DNA of 10,027 bases. It comes from CBDDRG01 sp051306415 (GTDB taxonomy: Bacteria > Pseudomonadota > Gammaproteobacteria > Pseudomonadales > Porticoccaceae). The stretch lies in the NCBI GenBank assembly GCA_051306415.1, contig JBPPNE010000371.1, forward strand, positions 1 through 10,027, given 5' to 3'. This document shows, piece after piece, positions 1-6,416 of the stretch; within the stretch, counting starts at the first letter, position 1, and every line of letters begins with the position of its first letter. Below the pieces are notes generated by a model. The model worked only from the letters and a program-made list of their open reading frames with translations. It ran no database searches and was not told where the DNA came from. A program made the translations under genes and the position numbers.

Positions 1-8
1 TGAACGGA

Positions 9-392
9 TTAAAGCACCATGACCCCGTCCATTTCCACCAGGGCGTCGCGCGGTAGCGACTTTACGCCGATGGCGGCGCGCGCCGGGTAGGGTTCGGCGA
101 AGACCGTGGCCATGATCTCGTTGACGGCGGCGAAGTGACCGAGGTCGGTGAGGTAAACGTTCAGTTTGACGATGTCGCCGAGGCCGCCGCCCGCCGCCGC
201 GCACACTGCGGCGAGGTTGGCAAGGACCTGAGTGATCTGGGCGCGGATATCACCCTCGACCAAAGCCATGGTTGCGGGTTCCAGTGGGATCTGCCCCGAC
301 AGATAGATGGTATCGTGGACTTTGATCGCCTGCGAGTAGGTGCCGATGGCGCGCGGGGCGCGGTCGGTGTGAACCACGGTACGCTCGGCCAT
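9..392 (-). CDS. ridA: RidA family reactive enamine/imine deaminase
   Basis: RidA (YjgF/YER057c/UK114) hydrolyses the reactive 2-aminoacrylate and related enamine/imine intermediates released by PLP enzymes such as threonine dehydratase, protecting cytosolic PLP enzymes. The protein is 127 residues, the usual family length. It shows the N-terminal GTYSQA motif (17-22), the SGQIP motif (32-36), Arg105 in the PARAAIGV segment and Glu120 in LVEMDG. The last two match the substrate-carboxylate arginine and the catalytic-site glutamate of E. coli RidA by position. The ATG start lies 13 bases after the spoT stop. A weak Shine-Dalgarno (GAGGG) overlaps that stop, which suggests cotranscription as the last seen gene of the cluster. 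ridA follows spoT in Pseudomonas as well. The stop (TAA) falls 8 bases from the window edge, so any terminator lies outside. Confidence 0.95.
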   Translation of the reverse strand: MAERTVVHTDRAPRAIGTYSQAIKVHDTIYLSGQIPLEPATMALVEGDIRAQITQVLANLAAVCAAAGGGLGDIVKLNVYLTDLGHFAAVNEIMATVFAEPYPARAAIGVKSLPRDALVEMDGVMVL

Positions 393-405
393 GTGGGTAA
401 AACCC

Positions 406-2514
406 TCAATTCTTGATGCGGTGGACGCCCCGTACAGCTTTCAGGCTGCGAATGCGGCGCATGATATTGGCGAGGTGAAGGCGATCGGCCACGCCGATGA
501 CGAGCTTGACCAAGCTGGTGCGGGCGTCGCGCTCATCGACGGCGATTTCCTCGATGGTGGCATCCTGTTCAGTGATACGGCTGGCAAGGGTGGCAATGAT
601 GCCGCGCTCGGAGGCGACCTCCACCCTCAACAGCACCGGGAACTCGCCTTTTACCGCAGGCGACCAGCGCAGGGGGACGCATTTCTCGGTGTTGGTGCGG
701 ATGTCAGTCAGGTTTTTACAGGTGTCTCGATGAATCACCAGTCCCCGCCCGGCGCTGATGTGGCCGACGATGGGGTCGCCGGGGATGGGGCGGCAGCAGC
801 GGGCGTAGCTGGTAATAAGGCCGTCGGCACCGGTCACCATGATCGGCGAGGCCGGCTCAGTTGACTTGGTGCGCTTGTCTTCCGGCACCAGCAGATTGGC
901 GACGGCGTAAGCGACCCGGTTACCCAGGCCGATCTGGTGCAGTATCGACTGAAAATTAGGTGCGTCGGTTTCCCGTAACAGGTGCTTGATCTGCGACTTG
1001 CGGAGCATCTTGTAGCTGGCGCCAAAGTTGGCCAGCGCTCGATCCAGCAGCCGCTTGCCCATTTCCACCGATTCGTCCTGGCGCTGGTGCTTAAGGAAGT
1101 GGCGGATCGCGCTGCGAGCCTTGGCGGTCTGCACAAAACCGAGCCAGGAGGGGTTGGGGCGAACCCCGGGCGCGGTGATGATGCGGACACGCTGGCCGCT
1201 TTCGAGTGGCTCGGATAGCGGGCTGAGCTGGCCATTCACCTCGCAGCCGACGCAGGTGTTGCCGACCTGGGTATGCACCGCGTAGGCGAAGTCGACGGGT
1301 GTTGCGCCGGTGGGCAGTTCGATAATTTGTCCCTTCGGCGTGAACACATAGACCTCGTCCGGAAACAGGTCGGCCTTGACGTGTTCGATGAACTCCAGCG
1401 GCGTTCCCGCCTGCTGTTGAATCTCCATCAATCCCTTGATCCAGCGGTTGGCGTGGGAATAGCCACCCTGGGTGCTATCGGTACCCGCCTTGTACAGCCA
1501 GTGCGCGGCGATACCGAAATTGGCCATCTGATCCATGTCGCGGGTGCGGATCTGCACTTCCATCGGCGCCCCGTGACTACCGACGAGAACGGTGTGCAGC
1601 GATTGATAGCCGTTGGACTTGGGGATCGCGATGTAGTCCTTGAACTCACCGCTCACCGGCTTGAACAGGTTGTGGACCACGCCGAGTGCCCGGTAGCAGT
1701 TGTCCACGCTATCGACCACGATGCGAAAGGCAAACACATCCATGATCGACTTGAACGACCGGTGCTTGGCTTTCATCTTCTGGTAGATGCTCCAGAGATG
1801 TTTTTCCCGTCCGGTGACGATGGCTGAGATATCCTCCGCGCGCAGGCGGTCTTCTATAGCGCCCTTGATTTCCGCAACCAGCTCGGTGCGATGGCCCCGG
1901 CTGGCCTTGAGCGCCTCGCGGATTCTCTGATAGCGGAACGGATACAGCGCCGCGAAGCCGAGGTCTTCAAACTCGATGCGGAGTTCGTTCATGCCCAGGC
2001 GCTGGGAGATGGGGGCATAGATGTCGAGGGTTTCGCGGGCGATGCGGCGACGTTTTTCCGGTTTCAGCACACCGAGCGTGCGCATGTTGTGGAGGCGGTC
2101 GGCGAGCTTCACCACGACGACGCGAATATCCCTTGCCATCGCCAGGGTCATTTTCTGGAAGTTTTCGGCATCCTGCTCGGCGCGGGAGGAGAATTCGATC
2201 TCGGTCAGCTTGCTGACGCCATCGACCAGGGTGGACACGGTTTTGCCGAAGCGGCGGCTGAGCTGGCTTTTAGTGGCGGCGGTGTCCTCGATAACGTCAT
2301 GGAGCAACGCCGCCATCAGGCTTTCGTGATCCATGTGCATATCCGCGAGGATATGGGCCACTGCCACCGGGTGGCTGATGTAGGGGTCGCCACTCTGCCG
2401 CAGCTGGCCGCGATGGCCCTGCTCGGCAAATTCGTAGGCGCGGAGGATTTTCCTGACTTGTGCGGGGCTGAGGTAGGAGGAAAGCTTGTGGTTAAGGCCG
2501 TCAATCGCTTGCAA
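406..2514 (-). CDS. spoT: Bifunctional (p)ppGpp synthetase/hydrolase SpoT
   Basis: SpoT makes and degrades the alarmone (p)ppGpp. At 702 residues it is full length. The N-terminal HD hydrolase is intact: His48, His72-Asp73, Glu76-Asp77, Asp139 and Asn143, so hydrolysis should be active. The synthetase domain (about 240-350) keeps Asp259, the YIAIPKSNGYQSLHT block (294-308) and Glu319 in EVQIRT. A TGS domain follows (about 385-447, starting DEVYVFTPKG), then a helical region, a Cys/His region (Cys573, Cys574, His595, Cys599) and a C-terminal ACT domain (about 625-702). Odd point: the signature usually RxKD in bifunctional enzymes and ExDD in RelA reads EFKD at 290-293. The start is TTG, chosen because no ATG or GTG lies between it and the in-frame rpoZ stop 21 bases upstream, and because a strong Shine-Dalgarno precedes it. 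It sits between rpoZ and ridA. Confidence 0.97.
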   Translation of the reverse strand: MQAIDGLNHKLSSYLSPAQVRKILRAYEFAEQGHRGQLRQSGDPYISHPVAVAHILADMHMDHESLMAALLHDVIEDTAATKSQLSRRFGKTVSTLVDGVSKLTEIEFSSRAEQDAENFQKMTLAMARDIRVVVVKLADRLHNMRTLGVLKPEKRRRIARETLDIYAPISQRLGMNELRIEFEDLGFAALYPFRYQRIREALKASRGHRTELVAEIKGAIEDRLRAEDISAIVTGREKHLWSIYQKMKAKHRSFKSIMDVFAFRIVVDSVDNCYRALGVVHNLFKPVSGEFKDYIAIPKSNGYQSLHTVLVGSHGAPMEVQIRTRDMDQMANFGIAAHWLYKAGTDSTQGGYSHANRWIKGLMEIQQQAGTPLEFIEHVKADLFPDEVYVFTPKGQIIELPTGATPVDFAYAVHTQVGNTCVGCEVNGQLSPLSEPLESGQRVRIITAPGVRPNPSWLGFVQTAKARSAIRHFLKHQRQDESVEMGKRLLDRALANFGASYKMLRKSQIKHLLRETDAPNFQSILHQIGLGNRVAYAVANLLVPEDKRTKSTEPASPIMVTGADGLITSYARCCRPIPGDPIVGHISAGRGLVIHRDTCKNLTDIRTNTEKCVPLRWSPAVKGEFPVLLRVEVASERGIIATLASRITEQDATIEEIAVDERDARTSLVKLVIGVADRLHLANIMRRIRSLKAVRGVHRIKN

Positions 2515-2518
2515 TGCT

Positions 2519-2525
2519 CTCCTCC
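2519..2525 (-). promoter_or_regulatory. Strong ribosome-binding site setting the TTG start of spoT
   Basis: On the minus strand GGAGGAG lies 4 bases before a TTG codon. The in-frame upstream stop is the rpoZ TAG itself (2536-2538), so no alternative upstream start exists. The rare start codon combined with a near-perfect Shine-Dalgarno suggests tuned translation of SpoT within the rpoZ-spoT transcript; the tuning is inference. Confidence 0.7.
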
Positions 2526-2535
2526 GCCCTGATGG

Positions 2536-2832
2536 CTACTCGTCGTCGAAGGTGAGCGTAGAATCCTCGGCCTCTGGGATCGGAGCCAGAATCTCCGGTA
2601 TGTCGAGGGAAAGCAGGATGTCTCGCTCGGGTTTCTCATCAAGGATGCTGGCGTTGATCAGATTCAAGCCAATTTCCCGGAGCGCGATCACCGTGGGCTT
2701 GTCGTTTTCTTCAGGCACCAGGGGCTGCTTGCCGCCAATCGCCAACTGACGGGCACGTTTTGAGCCCACAATTACCAGCTGGAAACGGTTTTCCACGTTC
2801 TCGAGACAATCTTCAACGGTTATTCGCGCCAT
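2536..2832 (-). CDS. rpoZ: DNA-directed RNA polymerase omega subunit
   Basis: Omega is the small RNA polymerase subunit that folds around the C-terminus of beta-prime and helps form a ppGpp-binding site on the polymerase. The 98-residue protein begins MARITVEDCLENVENRFQLV, the typical omega start, followed by the SKRARQLAIGG helix and the DKPTVIALREI segment (44-54). It ends in an acidic tail, making it slightly longer than the 91-residue E. coli protein. The ATG has no strong Shine-Dalgarno; only GGAAACC lies just upstream. Linkage to spoT 21 bases downstream and gmk upstream is conserved in gammaproteobacteria and fits a shared role in ppGpp physiology. The 105-base gap from gmk is AT-rich near rpoZ and may hold an internal promoter. 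Confidence 0.97.
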   Translation of the reverse strand: MARITVEDCLENVENRFQLVIVGSKRARQLAIGGKQPLVPEENDKPTVIALREIGLNLINASILDEKPERDILLSLDIPEILAPIPEAEDSTLTFDDE

Positions 2833-2846
2833 CGTTTGGTTTCCAT

Positions 2847-2890
2847 TTAATACGATACATTTTATACAATAAAAGGTCGGCTCAGCGACA
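2847..2890 (-). promoter_or_regulatory. Possible internal promoter for rpoZ-spoT
   Basis: This AT-rich stretch in an otherwise GC-rich region holds two minus-strand candidates for a -10 box, TATAAA (2861-2866) and TATTAA (2847-2852). Neither has a convincing -35 hexamer at 16-18 bases. An internal promoter ahead of rpoZ would let spoT be expressed independently of gmk, but this is inferred from base composition alone. Confidence 0.25.
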
Positions 2891-2906
2891 GCCGGTGTGG
2901 CTGCCG
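2886..2906 (-). other. Hairpin between gmk and rpoZ
   Basis: An 8-base stem with one G-U wobble (CGGCAGCC / GGCTGTCG on the minus strand) encloses the loop ACACC, about 30 bases after the gmk stop. A short T-rich stretch (TTTTATTGT) follows only after about 10 bases, so it is not a standard intrinsic terminator. It could be a partial terminator or an RNA stability element. Confidence 0.3.
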
Positions 2907-2937
2907 AGAACCCAACAGTTTACTGAAAAGCCGCTAT

Positions 2938-3555
2938 TCAGGACAACAGTTGTTTCAGCAACTCCAGGTACCGGGATTGCTGGACATCCAGGCGCAGGCG
3001 CAGGCTGGTGACAATGGCGACGAGCTCGGCGAGCGCCGTATCGAAATTGTCATTGACGATCAGGTAGTCCGCTTCGACGTAGTGGGAGATCTCGTCGCGA
3101 GCTTGTGCAAGGCGTTCGGCGATCACTTGTTCGTCGTCCTGGCCGCGCTTGATGAGTCGCTGGCGCAGCGTTTCCTGAGACGGCGGCAAGATGAAAATAC
3201 CGACGCAATCCGGTAGCTGGCGGTGAATTTGCGCCGCGCCCTGCCAGTCGATTTCGAGGATCACATCGACACCGCGATCAAGAGTTTCCGCCACCCAGCT
3301 TTGGGAGGTGCCGTAGTAGCGATTGAATACCCGTGCGTGCTCCAGAAAGGCGCCGTCGGTGAGCAGGGACATGAATGTCGGTTCATCGACGAAATGGTAA
3401 TTGACGCCATTTTTCTCACCGGGGCGCATCGGTCGGGTGGTGTGGGAGATCGACACTTCGATATCCGCGCAACGGCCGAGTAAGGCCTCCACCAGACTGG
3501 TCTTGCCGGCGCCGGAGGGCGCCGAAATGGTGTACAGGGTTCCGCGGTGGCTCAT
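2938..3555 (-). CDS. gmk: Guanylate kinase
   Basis: Guanylate kinase phosphorylates GMP to GDP using ATP, feeding GTP, dGTP and (p)ppGpp synthesis. The 205-residue protein has the P-loop SGAGKT (14-19). It has the GMP-binding segment TTRPMRPGEKNGVNYHFV (39-56, with Arg41 and Arg44), Glu73 in LEHA, Tyr81 in YYGTS and EIDWQGA (101-107). The lid region starts at FILPPS and continues LRQRLIKRGQD. Length matches the family. The ATG lies 29 bases after the yicC stop. No clear Shine-Dalgarno is visible, so translation may depend on coupling or a leader-independent mode. Neighbours yicC (upstream) and rpoZ-spoT (downstream) match the Pseudomonas and enteric arrangement. Confidence 0.97.
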   Translation of the reverse strand: MSHRGTLYTISAPSGAGKTSLVEALLGRCADIEVSISHTTRPMRPGEKNGVNYHFVDEPTFMSLLTDGAFLEHARVFNRYYGTSQSWVAETLDRGVDVILEIDWQGAAQIHRQLPDCVGIFILPPSQETLRQRLIKRGQDDEQVIAERLAQARDEISHYVEADYLIVNDNFDTALAELVAIVTSLRLRLDVQQSRYLELLKQLLS

Positions 3556-3584
3556 GGTGACGGACTCATGGGAGTGGGGTGGGT

Positions 3585-4445
3585 TTATTCCAGATTCTGG
3601 ATCTGCTCGCGCATCTGCTCGATCAGAATTTTCAGCTCGATGGCGGACTGAGTGGTCGTTGTGGCCGCCGACTTGGCCGCCAGGGTGTTGGCTTCGCGAT
3701 TGAGTTCTTGCATCAGGAAATCGAGGCGGCGTCCGATCGGCTGGCTGCTCGCGAGCACCCGCGCCACCTCCTCGACATGAGTCACCAGTCTGTCCAGCTC
3801 CTCCTCGACGTCGGCGCGCTGCGCCATATACACCAGCTCTTGTTCGAGTCGGTCACCATCGAGACTGGCCGTAAATTCGCTAAGGCGATCGCGGAGCTTT
3901 TGCCGCTGGTTGGCGCGCAGCTGCGGGACTGCGGCGCGCACCTTGGGAATTTCGGCGGCGATACTGGCAAGGCGTTGGCTTATCAGCGCCGCCAGCTTGT
4001 CGCCTTCGCGCTCGCGGGTGTCCACCAGTTGGTGCAGGGCGCTATCGAACAGGGCGAGTGCCGCCGCCTTGATGATCGCTGGATCCAGGCTGGGTTCGGC
4101 GAGGACGCCGGGCCAGCGCAGAATGTCCAGCGGGGTGACGGCAGCGGGGTTGTCCATGAGGCTGCCGACGACATTGGCTGCGTCGATATACTGCCGGGCG
4201 AGGTCGAGATTGACGGCGACGCCGGCTGCGTGACTCATTTCAACGCACAAATTAGCGTCGAGTTTGCCGCGCTCCAGGTGCTGGCGGATGGCCTCCCGCA
4301 GCGGCATCTCAAGCTCTCGCAGGGTCTCGGGAAGACGGAAGTGGGGCTCCAGGAAGCGGTGGTTGACGGAGCGGAGTTCCCATGTGAGCGTGCCCCAGTC
4401 GAAGCGGTCTTGGGCTCGCGCAAACGCGGTCATGCTGCGGGGCAT
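3585..4445 (-). CDS. yicC: YicC family endoribonuclease-like protein
   Basis: This is a YicC-family protein of 286 residues (E. coli YicC has 287). In E. coli, YicC has been linked to RNA turnover, including decay of the small RNA RyhB, and the family has been described as endoribonucleases. The start was set at MPRSMTAFAR because this is the conserved family N-terminus. The open frame continues 135 codons further upstream into the divergent rph region, but that extension looks non-coding. Visible motifs are WELRSVNHRFLEPHFRLPE (22-40, N-terminal domain) and the C-terminal DUF1732 block, with VEEELDRLVTHVEE (213-226), GRRLDFLMQELNREANTL (238-255) and KSAATTTTQSAIELK (258-272). It is the first gene of the minus-strand cluster. 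A perfect palindrome lies 6 bases upstream of the start, and no Shine-Dalgarno is seen. Confidence 0.95.
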   Translation of the reverse strand: MPRSMTAFARAQDRFDWGTLTWELRSVNHRFLEPHFRLPETLRELEMPLREAIRQHLERGKLDANLCVEMSHAAGVAVNLDLARQYIDAANVVGSLMDNPAAVTPLDILRWPGVLAEPSLDPAIIKAAALALFDSALHQLVDTREREGDKLAALISQRLASIAAEIPKVRAAVPQLRANQRQKLRDRLSEFTASLDGDRLEQELVYMAQRADVEEELDRLVTHVEEVARVLASSQPIGRRLDFLMQELNREANTLAAKSAATTTTQSAIELKILIEQMREQIQNLE

Positions 4446-4451
4446 CGGGAA

Positions 4452-4465
4452 AATCGCCGGCGATT
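4452..4465 (-). repeat. Perfect 14-base palindrome in the yicC leader
   Basis: AATCGCCGGCGATT is a perfect palindrome ending 6 bases before the yicC ATG, where a Shine-Dalgarno would be expected. As DNA it could be a dimeric operator. As RNA it can fold into a 5-base stem with a CCGG loop next to the start codon. No known regulator consensus was recognised. Confidence 0.5.
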
Positions 4466-4475
4466 GAAAGTGGCC

Positions 4476-4484
4476 ATGGTAGCA
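4476..4484 (-). promoter_or_regulatory. Candidate extended -10 promoter for yicC-gmk-rpoZ-spoT-ridA
   Basis: On the minus strand TGCTACCAT fits an extended -10 (TG-n-TACCAT). No good -35 is present; the hexamer at the right distance is GTCGCT. A transcript starting about 7 bases downstream would have a leader of roughly 24 bases, containing the 14-base palindrome almost at its 5' end. Confidence 0.35.
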
Positions 4485-4526
4485 GAGGCCCGCGCGCCAG
4501 CGACAGGGCGGCGAGCCGATAGCTGT

Positions 4527-4548
4527 TCGCGGCAAGCCTAGCCCGCGA
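4527..4548. repeat. REP-like inverted repeat in the yicC/rph divergent region
   Basis: TCGCGG and CCGCGA form a 6-base perfect inverted repeat separated by 10 bases. On the minus strand the fold extends to TCGCGGGC / GCCGCGA with one bulge. Size and composition recall Pseudomonas REP (repetitive extragenic palindrome) sequences, which are also built on a CGCGGGC core. The assignment to a REP family is a guess; only genome-wide copy number would settle it. Confidence 0.3.
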
Positions 4549-4582
4549 TGGTAAGTGTTTCCGTGGACCCCGCCTCCTTCGG

Positions 4583-4588
4583 TACAAT
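4583..4588 (+). promoter_or_regulatory. Candidate -10 box for rph
   Basis: TACAAT differs from the consensus TATAAT at one position and lies about 90 bases before the rph ATG. The best upstream match for -35 is TTTCCG (4558-4563) with a 19-base spacer, which is poor. The predicted leader (about 4595-4676) is very GC-rich. It contains complementary segments GCTGGC (4612-4617) and GCCAGC (4637-4642), plus an inner GCGGG/CCCGC stem (4616-4628), so the transcript would start with a stable hairpin. Confidence 0.35.
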
Positions 4589-4676
4589 GGCCGCCCCTTG
4601 GGATTAGCGGGGCTGGCGGGATGCCCGCAGCGCCCGGCCAGCGCCATTGATGCTTTGCCATTTGAGGAGTCACCCC

Positions 4677-5402
4677 ATGTCGTCCCGTCCCAGTAGTCGT
4701 CGACCCGAACAGCTCCGCCCCGTCAAATTGAGCCGTCGCTATACCAAGCATGCCGAGGGCTCGGTGTTGGTGGCCTTTGGCGACACCAAAGTCCTCTGCA
4801 CTGCCAGTATCGAGGCGGGAGTACCAAGGTTTCTGCGCGGCAAGGGCCAAGGCTGGGTAACGGCGGAATACGGCATGCTGCCGCGATCCACCGCGGAGCG
4901 CATGGATCGGGAGGCGGCGAGAGGCAAGCAGGGCGGCCGCACGCAGGAGATTCAGCGCCTGATCGGGCGCTCACTACGTGCGGCGGTGGACATGACCAAG
5001 CTGGGCGATAACACCATTACTATCGACTGCGATGTTATCCAGGCCGACGGTGGCACCCGCACCGCGGCTATTACCGGCGCCTGTGTTGCGCTCATGGACG
5101 CCATCGGTTACCTGCGCGAAAACCGCCGAATCAAGGAAAACCCGCTGCGGTATCTGGTCGCTTCAGTGTCCGTGGGCATCTACCAGGGAGTGCCGGTGTT
5201 GGATCTGGATTACGCGGAGGACTCTGTCGCGGCCACCGACATGAACGTGGTGATGAACAGCGCCGGCGGGTTTATTGAGGTGCAAGGCACGGCCGAGGGC
5301 GCGCCCTTTTCCGACGACGAGCTCAGTGCGATGCTCACGCTTGCTCGCCGCGGCATCGCCGATCTGGTCAAGGTGCAGCAGATGGCGCTCGCGCAGAATT
5401 AA
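4677..5402 (+). CDS. rph: Ribonuclease PH
   Basis: RNase PH is a phosphate-dependent 3'-5' exoribonuclease that trims tRNA 3' ends and forms ring-shaped hexamers. From this start it has 241 residues (E. coli 238). Features: LRPVKLSRRYTKHAEGSVLV (13-32), FGDTKVLCTASIE, GQGWVTAEYGMLPRST (57-72), the phosphate-site region GKQGGRTQEIQRL (83-95) and GGTRTAAITGACVALMDA (125-142). Asp182 and Asp188 lie in EDSVAATDMNVVM at the metal site, followed by IEVQGTAEG. The ATG at 4677 was chosen because GAGGAG (4664-4669) sits 7 bases upstream and the N-terminus then matches the family. The frame could also start at a TTG 10 codons earlier. It diverges from yicC and converges on crc. Confidence 0.97.
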   Translation: MSSRPSSRRPEQLRPVKLSRRYTKHAEGSVLVAFGDTKVLCTASIEAGVPRFLRGKGQGWVTAEYGMLPRSTAERMDREAARGKQGGRTQEIQRLIGRSLRAAVDMTKLGDNTITIDCDVIQADGGTRTAAITGACVALMDAIGYLRENRRIKENPLRYLVASVSVGIYQGVPVLDLDYAEDSVAATDMNVVMNSAGGFIEVQGTAEGAPFSDDELSAMLTLARRGIADLVKVQQMALAQN

Positions 5403-5434
5403 GCGCGAGCCGGGTTGGATTGGGTTGCCGGGGG

Positions 5435-5451
5435 GCGCCGGATCCTGGCGC
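5435..5451. other. Hairpin between convergent rph and crc
   Basis: GCGCC and GGCGC form a perfect 5-base stem around a 7-base loop. It can be extended with a one-base bulge to include flanking GG/CC. It lies in the 52-base gap between the rph and crc stop codons and could serve both strands. There is no T-run on either side, so an intrinsic terminator is not supported. Confidence 0.3.
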
Positions 5452-5454
5452 GCC

Positions 5455-6231
5455 TCAGAGATCGGGCAGGTCGTAATCGACAATAACCGGTCTGTGGCTT
5501 GAAAACGCTTGTGCCTTGTACATGACGGCGTATTCCACCGAGCGGACAAGGTCTTTTGAGATAATCTGGGTGTCCGTCCGCCAGCCGTCACCCTCGCCGA
5601 TGACCCCCGATGGCCACCAGCTGAACTCGTCGCTGTCATCGTTGCCGGCGCGAAAAGCATCGGCGTAGCCGATATCCCGGTACATCTGAGTGAACCACTG
5701 GCGCTCTTCCGGGAGAAACCCGGATTCACCGGTGTATTGAGCGGCATTTTGCACGTCGCCAAGGGCTTGGGCGGTCTGCCAGTTGCCGCACAGGATGTAG
5801 CGCCGGCGTTTGCGGGTGACTTTATGCAGGTGGTTTTGCAGGCCGAGAAAGAACCTATTTTTCACCTCCTGCAAGTGGGGATCTCCGCTGCCGGGTGGGG
5901 CGAGCACCGAGACGATGCTGAGTTGTTCGTAATCAGCCTGCAGGTAGCGGCCATCCATATCCTCCCCCGACGGCAGGCCAAAGCCGAACATGATGGCCTT
6001 GGGGGGGGTGCGCACATAGATGGCCACGCCATTGCTGTGCGGATTGGGCGAGTCGAACAGATAGCTGAAAAACCCCGGCAGCTGAAACTCGGGGCGATCT
6101 TCGATTTCAAAGGCGCGGGCGCGCAGATCTTGCAGGCAAATCACTTCCGCATCCTGGGCTGCTAGCCAGCCAAACAGGCCGCGATGCCCAGCCTGGTGAA
6201 TGCCGTCAACGGAAGCACTAATGATGCGCAT
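5455..6231 (-). CDS. crc: Crc-like catabolite repression control protein (degenerate exonuclease III fold)
   Basis: This resembles Pseudomonas Crc, which lacks nuclease activity and works with Hfq to repress translation of catabolic mRNAs; the regulatory RNA CrcZ relieves the repression. It is 258 residues. Family matches include MRIIS at the start, DAEVICLQDLRA (27-38), GRYLQADY (94-101), RKRRRYILCGN (140-150), FSWWP (203-207) and RPVIVDYD (247-254). By alignment to exonuclease III, key residues have changed: Asn7 is Ser7, Glu34 is Asp35, Asp151 is Asn150, Asn153 is Gln152 and Asp258 is Ser245. Asp220 and His246 remain. Loss of catalysis is therefore likely. A run of eight C residues encodes Thr75-Pro76-Pro77. 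It diverges from pyrE, as in Pseudomonas, and converges on rph. An ordinary active exonuclease III is unlikely. Confidence 0.88.
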   Translation of the reverse strand: MRIISASVDGIHQAGHRGLFGWLAAQDAEVICLQDLRARAFEIEDRPEFQLPGFFSYLFDSPNPHSNGVAIYVRTPPKAIMFGFGLPSGEDMDGRYLQADYEQLSIVSVLAPPGSGDPHLQEVKNRFFLGLQNHLHKVTRKRRRYILCGNWQTAQALGDVQNAAQYTGESGFLPEERQWFTQMYRDIGYADAFRAGNDDSDEFSWWPSGVIGEGDGWRTDTQIISKDLVRSVEYAVMYKAQAFSSHRPVIVDYDLPDL

Positions 6232-6257
6232 GATCGCCCCTTGGTTGCTCGGGGAGT

Positions 6258-6285
6258 ATGATACCTTACGGCTGGAAAGTTTAAA
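6258..6285 (-). promoter_or_regulatory. Candidate promoter for crc
   Basis: On the minus strand TTTAAA (6280-6285) and TATCAT (6258-6263) are separated by 16 bases. A start about 7 bases downstream would give a 20-base leader carrying AAGGGG as a weak Shine-Dalgarno before the crc ATG. The same spot reads TATGAT on the plus strand, but no matching plus-strand -35 was found for pyrE. Confidence 0.35.
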
Positions 6286-6364
6286 AAATTCTGCGGGTTA
6301 TGGGCGGTATGCCAGCCGCCGCCAGTTGCCGCCAGAATCGTCAGTGCCTATTCCCGCAAACAGA

Positions 6365-6382
6365 AATTCTTATTCCAGAATT
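6365..6382 (+). repeat. Inverted repeat in the pyrE leader
   Basis: AATTCT and AGAATT are perfect 6-base arms around the 6-base spacer TATTCC. The repeat ends 34 bases before the chosen pyrE ATG. It could be an operator or a weak RNA hairpin. It does not resemble the enteric pyrE attenuator, which is a GC-rich stem followed by a T-run. Just upstream, GCCGCCAG occurs twice 10 bases apart (6318-6325 and 6328-6335). Confidence 0.3.
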
Positions 6383-6416
6383 ACCCATGAGTAAATCGGC
6401 TGCACAGGAACGGGAG

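Noticed and set aside
1891..2532. 213-codon plus-strand open frame
   Set aside because: Antisense to the conserved HD hydrolase domain of spoT and without recognisable motifs.
3579..4541. 320-codon plus-strand open frame
   Set aside because: Fully antisense to yicC, no family motifs, and composition is that expected of the reverse strand of a high-GC gene.
4446..4850. N-terminal extension of the yicC frame
   Set aside because: It overlaps the rph 5' end and lies before the conserved YicC start; the 286-residue form matches family length.
5435..5454. Intrinsic terminator between rph and crc
   Set aside because: A stem is present but there is no T-run on either strand, so it is recorded only as a hairpin.
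6300..6416. Longer pyrE start
   Set aside because: The upstream residues look translated from leader sequence. Family length and the AGGAA site favour the ATG at 6417, although 6387 remains possible.
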